From Ga0077548 sp035440445 (GTDB taxonomy: Bacteria; Pseudomonadota; Alphaproteobacteria; Rhizobiales; Xanthobacteraceae), in assembly GCA_035440445.1 (NCBI GenBank), contig DAORMJ010000003.1:148441-212440 (forward strand): a DNA stretch of 64,000 nt, given 5' to 3'. Position 1 is the stretch's first letter, and every line of letters starts with the position of its first letter. The notes beneath the pieces were generated by a model that was not told the DNA's origin, did not search any database, and worked only from the letters and a program-made list of their open reading frames with translations. A program made the position numbers and the translations under genes. This document shows positions 58,096 to 64,000 of this stretch, piece after piece.

Positions 58096-60057
58096 ATGAA
58101 TGCCAGCACTTCGCCGCTTTGGTCGCCGTCTCCGGAAGCCGTTCGCAACAGCGAAATCACACGCTTCATGCAGGAAGCCAACCGGCGATTCGGCCTGACA
58201 CTCTCCGATTACCGGCAATTGCACGCCTGGTCGGTCGATAACCTGCAGGGATTCTGGGAACTGGTCTGGGATCACTGCGGCGTCATCGGCGAAAAGGGTG
58301 CGCCGCTGCTCAAAGATGAAAACCGCATGCCGGGCGCGAAGTTTTTCCCCGGCGCGAAGCTGAGCTTTGCCGAGAATATGCTGCGCAAAACCGGCAGCGA
58401 ACCCGCAATGATTTTCCGCGGCGAAGACAAGAAGTCCTATCGCCTCTCGTTTGATGATTTGCACGCGCTGGTATCGCGCTTGCAGCAGGCGATGCGTGCC
58501 GCAGGCGTGCAAAAGGGCGATCGGATCGCCGCCATGCTGCCGAACCTGCCGGAGAGCGTTGCGATCATGCTCGCAGCAAGTTCGATCGGAGCGATCTTTT
58601 CGTCCTGCTCGCCGGATTTCGGCGAGCGCGGCGTGATCGACCGATTCGGACAGATCGAGCCGAAGCTCTTCTTCACCTGCGACGGCTACTGGTATGCCGG
58701 CAAGAAAATTCAGATCGCGGAAAAGCTGCAGACCGTGGTCAAAAATCTTCTGACCGCGCAGAAAGTGATCGTCGTTCCTTATCTTGGGGAGGCGAAGGAA
58801 ACCGCGGCGGCCCTTCCGCGTGCGACCGATCTCGACAACTTCATCGCGCCCTATCAGGCAAAAAAAATAGAGTTCGAGCGGCTGCCGTTCGATCACCCGC
58901 TTTATATTCTATTTTCGTCGGGCACCACGGGCGTGCCGAAGTGCATCGTGCATTGCGCCGGTGGCGTGCTCCTGCAGCATCTGAAGGAACACAAGGTCAT
59001 GTTCGGCATCCGGCCGGGCGATCGCATGATCTGGTTCACGACGCTGGGCTGGATGATGTGGAACTGGCTGGTGACCGGGCTCGCTGCCGAAGCAACCTTG
59101 ATGCTCTATGACGGCTCTCCGTTTCATCCCACGCAGACCGTGATGTTCGACTATGTCGCTGAGGAGAAGGTCGATTTCTTCGGCACCTCCGCGAAATTCA
59201 TCGATGCTGCGAAGAAGGCGGGGCTGCGGCCGATGGATACGCACGACCTGTCTAGGATGCGCGTGCTTGCTTCGACCGGATCGCCGCTCGTTCCGGAAAG
59301 TTTCGACTACGTTTACGACGCGATCAAGAAAGACGTTCATCTTGCTTCGGTTTCGGGCGGCACCGATCTTTGCGCATGCTTCGTCGGCGGCGATCCGACC
59401 TCGCCGGTCTGGAAGGGAGAAATCCAGGCGCCCGCTATCGGCATGGCGGTCGATGTCTGGGACGACAACGGCAAGCCTGTGAAAGGCGAGCGCGGCGAAC
59501 TCGTCTGCACGAAGCCGTTTCCGTCGATGCCGGTCATGTTCTGGAACGATCCGGATGGGAAAAAGTATCACGCCGCTTATTTCGACCGCTTCCCCGGCAT
59601 CTGGTGCCATGGCGATTTTGCCGAGTGGACGGAGCACGGCGGCATGATCATTCATGGCCGCTCGGATGCGACGCTCAATCCGCAAGGGGTGCGCATCGGC
59701 ACCGCCGAAATCTATGCGCAGGTCGAACAGATCAATGACGTCGTGGAATCGATCGCGATTGGGCAGGAATGGGACGGGGACACGCGCATCGTGCTCTTCG
59801 TGCGGCTGCGCGATGGTGTGACGCTTGACGACAATCTGACGCAAAAGATCAAGCAGCAGATCCGCACTGGCGCGAGCCCGCGGCACGTTCCGGCCAAGAT
59901 CATTCAGATCACGGATATTCCGCGCACGCGTTCCGGCAAGATCACCGAACTTGCGGTTCGCGATATCGTTCACGGCCGCGCGGTGAAGAACACCGAAGCG
60001 CTGGCCAATCCCGAGGCACTTGACCTTTACAAGGATCTGCCGGCGCTACGCAGCTAG
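58096..60057 (+). CDS. aacS: Acetoacetyl-CoA synthetase
   Basis: 653 residues, usual length. The adenylate-forming P-loop is ILFSSGTTGVPKCIVH, followed by ASTGSPLVPESFDYVYDAIKKDVHLASVSGGTDL, and the A10 lysine motif is RTRSGKITEL. MTRFMQEANRRFGL-like N-terminus and FAEWTEHGGMIIHGRSDATLNPQGVRIGTAEIY are AacS-specific. It activates acetoacetate to acetoacetyl-CoA for ketone-body or polyhydroxybutyrate recycling. It converges with the iron transporter permease gene, nine bases apart. Confidence 0.95.
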   Translation: MNASTSPLWSPSPEAVRNSEITRFMQEANRRFGLTLSDYRQLHAWSVDNLQGFWELVWDHCGVIGEKGAPLLKDENRMPGAKFFPGAKLSFAENMLRKTGSEPAMIFRGEDKKSYRLSFDDLHALVSRLQQAMRAAGVQKGDRIAAMLPNLPESVAIMLAASSIGAIFSSCSPDFGERGVIDRFGQIEPKLFFTCDGYWYAGKKIQIAEKLQTVVKNLLTAQKVIVVPYLGEAKETAAALPRATDLDNFIAPYQAKKIEFERLPFDHPLYILFSSGTTGVPKCIVHCAGGVLLQHLKEHKVMFGIRPGDRMIWFTTLGWMMWNWLVTGLAAEATLMLYDGSPFHPTQTVMFDYVAEEKVDFFGTSAKFIDAAKKAGLRPMDTHDLSRMRVLASTGSPLVPESFDYVYDAIKKDVHLASVSGGTDLCACFVGGDPTSPVWKGEIQAPAIGMAVDVWDDNGKPVKGERGELVCTKPFPSMPVMFWNDPDGKKYHAAYFDRFPGIWCHGDFAEWTEHGGMIIHGRSDATLNPQGVRIGTAEIYAQVEQINDVVESIAIGQEWDGDTRIVLFVRLRDGVTLDDNLTQKIKQQIRTGASPRHVPAKIIQITDIPRTRSGKITELAVRDIVHGRAVKNTEALANPEALDLYKDLPALRS

Positions 60058-60066
60058 GCGGGCTGC

Positions 60067-61734
60067 TCATGGCGTGGCGATGGCATTGCGGCTGATGCGC
60101 GCGAGCAGGATGACGGGCAAAAGTCCTGCGAGCACGATGAGAATGGCGGCGATCGCGCCGTCTTCATAAGTGCCGCGAACCGCCTCGGCATAGATATGTG
60201 TCGCCAGCGTCTCGACGCCGAAGGGCCGCAGCATCAAGGTTGCAGGAAGTTCTTTCATGCAATCAACGAAAACGAGAATGGCGGCAGCGCCAAGTGCCGG
60301 CCTGAGCATGGGCAGGTGAATTTTGCGCAAGGCTCCGAACGAACTTTCGCCGAGGCTGCGCGCCGCATGATCGACATTCGGAGAAATCTTCGCGTATCCC
60401 GCCTCGATACCGTTCACGGATACGGCGAGGAAGCGGATGGTGTAAGCAAGCACCAGCGCCGCTCCCGAACCTGAAATCAGCAAACCCGTGTGGATGCCGA
60501 ACCACTGGCGAAACGCCGCATCGATCGCATTGTCGAAGCTCGCGAGCGGCCACAACAGCCCGACTGCGAGCACAGTTCCGGGGATTGCGTAGCCGATACT
60601 TGCGATCCGGCTTGCTGGATTGGCAAAGCCACTGCGATCGCTGCGGATGGCATAGGCCACGACGATACCCGCGAGGAGCGTCACCCCTGTCGCGATGCTC
60701 GCGAACAGAAGCGTATTGCCCGTCTCGCGCAACAGGGAAGCGGAAATGCCGCCGGTGATCGCTTTGCGGATCGCCTGGTCGGCAAGATAGACGAACGGCG
60801 TCACGAAGCCGATCGCGAGCGGTAGTGCACAGGCAAGCATGGCCGCGATTGCCGTCGGGCCTTTCAGAGGAATGCGCGCCGGAGGCTGCGCGCGCTTGCC
60901 CGCGGCAGAGAAGCGCTGTCCTTTTCGCGCCCAGCGTTCGAGCAAGAACAGCAGGATGACTAGCGCCAGCATGAAAAGCGAGATCTGCGCGGCACCGGGA
61001 AGCGAAGAGCGGTTGAGCCAGGTCGAATAGATTGCGATTGTCAGCGTGCGGATGCCGAGAAATTCGGTCGCGCCGATGTCATTCAGCGCTTCGAGAAGCG
61101 CGAGCGTCACCCCGATAACGATCGCAGGACGAGCAAGAGGAAGCGCGATCCGGAAGAATACTTCGCCACGGCCGGCACCCAGCATGCGCGCGGCTTCCAG
61201 TGCAGTTGCGTTCTGCATCAGGAAGGACGCGCGAGCGGCGAGATAGACGTAAGGATAAAGCACGAAGCCGAGCAGGAAGATCGCGCCGCCCATCGAGCGC
61301 AGTTCCGGGAAATGCAGTGCGCGCGGATCCGTCATGCCGAGCAGCCCGCGCAACGCCGACTGGATCGGCCCGAGCGGATGCAAGAGATCAAGATAAGCGT
61401 AAGCGAGAATATAAGTCGGGATCGCGAGCGGCAGCAGGAGCGCCCAGTCGAAGAGGCGCCGCCCGGGAAAATTGGCGGTGGCAACAAGCCAAGCGGTGCC
61501 GACCCCGATGACGCCGGTCAGAATGCCTACGCCTGCAAGCAGCCACGCGGTATTGGCCACCGCTGAAGGCAGCACATAGGCCGTCAACTGTGGCCAGAGA
61601 TCGCCCGATCCTTCGCTTGCGATATAGGCAAGCGCCACGACCGGCGAGACGACGATCGTGGCAATCAGAAGGGTCGCGAGTGTGAATCCGGGCGTTCCGC
61701 TGCTGCGAAACGCCCGGAGAAGCGAAGTCGTCAC
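60067..61734 (-). CDS. fbpB: Iron(III) ABC transporter permease, FbpB type
   Basis: 555 residues from a GTG at 61734 (GTGACGACTTCG), four bases after the binding-protein stop codon; an upstream frame start would overlap that gene. Two tandem permease modules, about twelve membrane segments in all, each carry an EAA loop: ARMLGAGRGEVFFRIALPLARPAIVIG and ARSLGESSFGALRKIHLPMLRPALGAAAILVFVDCMKELPATLML. This fused arrangement is typical of FbpB/SfuB. No ATPase gene (fbpC) follows in the window. Confidence 0.9.
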   Translation of the reverse strand: MTTSLLRAFRSSGTPGFTLATLLIATIVVSPVVALAYIASEGSGDLWPQLTAYVLPSAVANTAWLLAGVGILTGVIGVGTAWLVATANFPGRRLFDWALLLPLAIPTYILAYAYLDLLHPLGPIQSALRGLLGMTDPRALHFPELRSMGGAIFLLGFVLYPYVYLAARASFLMQNATALEAARMLGAGRGEVFFRIALPLARPAIVIGVTLALLEALNDIGATEFLGIRTLTIAIYSTWLNRSSLPGAAQISLFMLALVILLFLLERWARKGQRFSAAGKRAQPPARIPLKGPTAIAAMLACALPLAIGFVTPFVYLADQAIRKAITGGISASLLRETGNTLLFASIATGVTLLAGIVVAYAIRSDRSGFANPASRIASIGYAIPGTVLAVGLLWPLASFDNAIDAAFRQWFGIHTGLLISGSGAALVLAYTIRFLAVSVNGIEAGYAKISPNVDHAARSLGESSFGALRKIHLPMLRPALGAAAILVFVDCMKELPATLMLRPFGVETLATHIYAEAVRGTYEDGAIAAILIVLAGLLPVILLARISRNAIATP

Positions 61735-61738
61735 CGGC

Positions 61739-62767
61739 TTACTGGTCGAAACCGACCTTATCGGCGAGCTGCGCCGCAAGCTTGCGGTTCTTTGCAATCG
61801 CGCGGAGATCGATCTCGTCGGTCTTGAGCGTACCGAGTGCGGCAATGATCGGATCGATCTGCGCGCCCGGGCGCACCGGATATTCGTAATTCACCTTGGC
61901 ATAGGCTGCCTGCGCTTCCGGCGAGACGAGGAATTCGAGCAGCTTGATCGCGTTCGCCTTGTTCGGCGCATTCTTCGCAACCGAAGCGCCGGAGATGTTC
62001 ACGTGCGTGCCGCCGCCGGGGAATGTCGGCAGTACCACGTTGATCGCCGCACCCCACTTGTTCTGCTCTTCGTTCTGCCGTCCGCGCATGAGGCCGACGT
62101 AATAGGAATTGCCGACGCCGATGTCGCAGATGCCGCCGAGAATGTCGCGCGCGACTTCGCGGTCGCCGCCTGCGGGCCGGCGCGCCAGGTTTGCCTTGAC
62201 GCCTTTGAGCCAGGCTTCGGCTTTCTCTTCGCCGTAGTGATTGATGTAGGCAGCGATCAGCGCAGTGTTGTACGGATGCTGGCCGGAGCGGATGCAGACC
62301 TTGCCCTTCCACTTGGGGTCGGCGAGGTCGGCATAGGTCAGCGCGGTGTCTTTCACGCGATCTTTGGAAACATAGAACAGGCGCGCACGCAGCGACAGGG
62401 CGAACCAGTGCCCGTCCTTGTCGCGAAGGTGGGCAGGAACGCCGGCGTTCAGCGCCTCAGACTGCACGCCTTGGGTGACGCCGCGCGCAACGCTATCGAG
62501 CACGTTACCGATATCCACCGACATCAGGATATCGGCCGGAGAGTTCGCGCCCTCAGCAGCAACGCGTTCGGCCATTCCCTTTTCGATGAAGATGGAATTG
62601 ACCTTGATGCCCGTCTCCTTGGTGAAGAGATCGAACAGCGGCTGAATGAGCTTCGGCTCGCGGGTGGTATAGACGTTGACTTCGCCCTGCGCATTGGCCG
62701 GGAGCGGTGTCATCCAACCCGCTGCGGCGGCCGCGGCAAACGCGAGGCTGAAAACAAAACGGCGCAT
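61739..62767 (-). CDS. fbpA: Iron(III)-binding periplasmic protein, FbpA/FutA type
   Basis: 342 residues. A signal peptide (FVFSLAFAAAAAAGWMTPLPANAQ) leads into EVNVYTTREPKLIQPLFDLFTKETGIKVN, the family N-terminus. The adjacent Tyr pair that ligates ferric iron is in IGVGNSYYVGLM. WGAAINVVLPTFPGGGTHVNISGASVAKNAPNK is also typical. It carries Fe3+ to the FbpB channel. An AGGAGGTCC ribosome binding site precedes the ATG, and an Irr-like palindrome lies about 100 bases upstream, so it is likely iron-regulated. Confidence 0.93.
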   Translation of the reverse strand: MRRFVFSLAFAAAAAAGWMTPLPANAQGEVNVYTTREPKLIQPLFDLFTKETGIKVNSIFIEKGMAERVAAEGANSPADILMSVDIGNVLDSVARGVTQGVQSEALNAGVPAHLRDKDGHWFALSLRARLFYVSKDRVKDTALTYADLADPKWKGKVCIRSGQHPYNTALIAAYINHYGEEKAEAWLKGVKANLARRPAGGDREVARDILGGICDIGVGNSYYVGLMRGRQNEEQNKWGAAINVVLPTFPGGGTHVNISGASVAKNAPNKANAIKLLEFLVSPEAQAAYAKVNYEYPVRPGAQIDPIIAALGTLKTDEIDLRAIAKNRKLAAQLADKVGFDQ

Positions 62768-62868
62768 GAAAGGACCTCCTGACGGGGTTTTTGACTGTTA
62801 TTTGCTCGTAAAATTCTGAAGAACTGGGCGGTAACAGAGCCCGGCTTGATAGGAAAATCAAACGAAAT

Positions 62869-62897
62869 CAATTGTTTAGACTTATTCCAAACAATTG
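62869..62897. promoter_or_regulatory. Irr/ICE-like iron-responsive palindrome
   Basis: The outer arms CAATTGTTT and AAACAATTG match perfectly over 9 bases around GA...TC half-sites. Read on the minus strand, the core TTTGGAATAAGTCTAAA (62875-62891) has one mismatch to the Irr-box consensus TTTRGAAYNRTTCYAAA as I recall it. It lies between fbpA and the divergent kinase gene. Confidence 0.7.
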
Positions 62898-62993
62898 GTT
62901 CTGGCGATCACGCGCTTGTGGCAAGGAGTGAGAACTTCGTGCATTGCACCAAGGCGCCGTTCGATTAGCATTCTCGCAATCACGGGAACTGAA

Positions 62994-64000
62994 ATGAGTC
63001 ACGATCCGCACGCCCTGCCTGCCGGTACGGTCATTGCCGGCTACCGCATCGTCCGCGCCCTGGGCGCGGGCGGGTTCGGCATCACCTATGAGGGCGAGAG
63101 TCCGGTGACGGGCCGGCGCGTCGCGATCAAGGAGTTCTTTCCGCGCGGTATCGCGTCGCGAAAGGGGGCCACCGAAATTATCTACGCCGAGCGCGATTCC
63201 GAACTCGTCAGTTGGGCGCTGAAGCGTTTTGAAAGCTCGACCACCGAACAATGCCGGCTGAAGCATCCGAACATCGTCGAGGTATTCCACTATCTCGCCG
63301 ATAACGACACCGGCTACATGTTCATGGATTATGTCGAAGGCAACACCTTCGAACATTGGCTCCGTGACCGGCCGCATTTGCCGACGGTCGACGAGGTCCG
63401 GCCAATCCTCGAGCCGGTGATCGACGCGCTCGATTACCTGCACAACATGAATTTCATTCACCGCGACATCGCGCCGGACAATATCATGATCACCGCGGAC
63501 GGACGTCCCGTGATCATCGACTTCGGCGCGATCAAGGTGATCGAGAACCGCACGCTCCTGCAGGCCAAGACCGTGCATTCCTTCATGGTCGGCAAGCAGC
63601 ATTATTCGCCGCCGGAGCAGACCCGCGAAGGCGAAGCGCTCGATGCGCGCGCCGATATCTATGCGCTCGGCGCCGTGTTCTATCGCGCACTGACGGGTAA
63701 GCCGCCGGCCGATACCGAGGAGCGCGCGCGCAAGATCGCGTTCGGAGAAGGCGACTCGCTCATTCCGCTTTCGGTCGCGGCGCCTCACGTTCCGCAGCCG
63801 TTTGCCGAGGCAATCGAAAAGGCGCTTTCGTTCCGTGCTTCCGAGCGGCAGTCCTCGATCGAGGAGCTTCGTCTTGCGCTCGGCTGGCAAGGGATGCCGG
63901 CATCGAATGCCCCGACCATGCCGGTCATTCGCAATGCGCCGAATCCCGCGCCGAACCCGTCTTATGTTTCCGCGTCGTCGGCGCAGATCGCAAAGTCAAA
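62994..64000 (+). CDS. Hanks-type serine/threonine protein kinase, 3' end cut by window edge
   Basis: 335 codons are visible. Kinase motifs: glycine loop LGAGGFGITYEG (23-34), ATP lysine Lys46 in VAIKEFFP, catalytic loop HRDIAPDNIMI with HRD at 156-158, DFG at 176-178, and DIYALGAVFYRALTGKPP for subdomain IX. The position that is Lys in most Ser/Thr kinases of the HRDxKxxN type is Ala160 here. A Pro/Asn-rich linker starts at about residue 300 (APTMPVIRNAPNPAPNPS), after which another domain or a membrane span would be expected outside the window. It is divergent from fbpA across the Irr-like box. Confidence 0.9.
   Translation, partial: MSHDPHALPAGTVIAGYRIVRALGAGGFGITYEGESPVTGRRVAIKEFFPRGIASRKGATEIIYAERDSELVSWALKRFESSTTEQCRLKHPNIVEVFHYLADNDTGYMFMDYVEGNTFEHWLRDRPHLPTVDEVRPILEPVIDALDYLHNMNFIHRDIAPDNIMITADGRPVIIDFGAIKVIENRTLLQAKTVHSFMVGKQHYSPPEQTREGEALDARADIYALGAVFYRALTGKPPADTEERARKIAFGEGDSLIPLSVAAPHVPQPFAEAIEKALSFRASERQSSIEELRLALGWQGMPASNAPTMPVIRNAPNPAPNPSYVSASSAQIAKS

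Noticed and set aside
1..64000. tRNA, rRNA, CRISPR arrays, integrases, transposases or prophage genes
   Set aside because: None were recognised. Direct repeats found are short and few, and all larger genes have ordinary chromosomal functions.

Overview
The window is a 64 kb GC-rich, densely coded chromosomal segment with no rRNA, tRNA, CRISPR, prophage or insertion sequence that I could see. The gene content and order point to an alphaproteobacterium of the Rhizobiales (Hyphomicrobiales), close to the Bradyrhizobium/Rhodopseudomonas/Xanthobacteraceae side: the coxB-coxA-ctaB-coxF-ctaG-coxC-DUF983-SURF1-thrC-M16 peptidase block, the DUF4170/DUF374 acyltransferase/waaA/lpxK/DUF2093 lipid A block, plant-type gshA next to rsmE, an IalB-family protein, an Irr-like iron box, and a palindromic intergenic repeat of the rhizobial type. 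It looks like vertically inherited chromosome rather than an island.

Layout. 1-5.2 kb (minus): a truncated membrane alpha/beta hydrolase (PF10081 type), a ketopantoate-reductase-like Rossmann protein and a large SARP-type membrane regulator with TPRs, divergent from a LuxR-type regulator (5.3-6.0 kb). 6.3-11.0 kb: a branched-chain-type ABC transporter (livG-livF-binding protein-livH-livM) with hairpins on both sides of the binding-protein gene and a strong terminator at its end. 11.1-14.0 kb: CatI/CatJ-type CoA transferase and PcaF thiolase, the last steps of the beta-ketoadipate pathway, behind a promoter overlapped by an inverted repeat. 14.0-17.6 kb: TetR regulator divergent from an EmrAB-type efflux pump, with two matching palindromic operators between them. 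17.6-24.7 kb: rnk, putrescine-type ABC genes potGHI, pgi, arfB and mutL. 24.8-31.2 kb (mostly minus): rsmD, rluB, a patatin phospholipase, an APH-like phosphotransferase, a fluoroacetate-dehalogenase-like hydrolase and purD; tadA is on plus.

31.3-37.9 kb: xseA and DUF2093 on plus, facing a tightly overlapping minus operon for lipid A/Kdo synthesis (CysQ-like phosphatase, DUF4170, DUF374 acyltransferase, waaA, lpxK), then DUF6101. 37.9-43.8 kb: ubiA coupled to a small secreted protein, rsmE, two adjacent GCS2-family ligases (YbdK-like and gshA) and a DMT transporter. 43.8-54.7 kb: ialB, then the aa3-type cytochrome oxidase operon with its heme-O synthase and copper chaperone, followed by thrC, an M16 peptidase and a GNAT acetyltransferase. 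54.7-57.9 kb (minus): an uncharacterised secreted protein and an AsmA-family protein. 58.1-60.1 kb: acetoacetyl-CoA synthetase. 60.1-62.8 kb (minus): an iron(III) ABC permease and binding protein behind an Irr-like box. From 63.0 kb a Hanks-type kinase runs off the right edge.

No clearly new multi-gene system was found. The observations most worth following are the fluoroacetate-dehalogenase-like enzyme with all catalytic and halide-pocket residues in place, the paired TetR operators, the divergent SARP/LuxR regulator pair with repeated half-sites, the putative leader peptide plus hairpin before rnk, the promoter-overlapping palindrome before catI, and the Irr-like box. Translation starts were chosen by reading; where several were possible this is stated.
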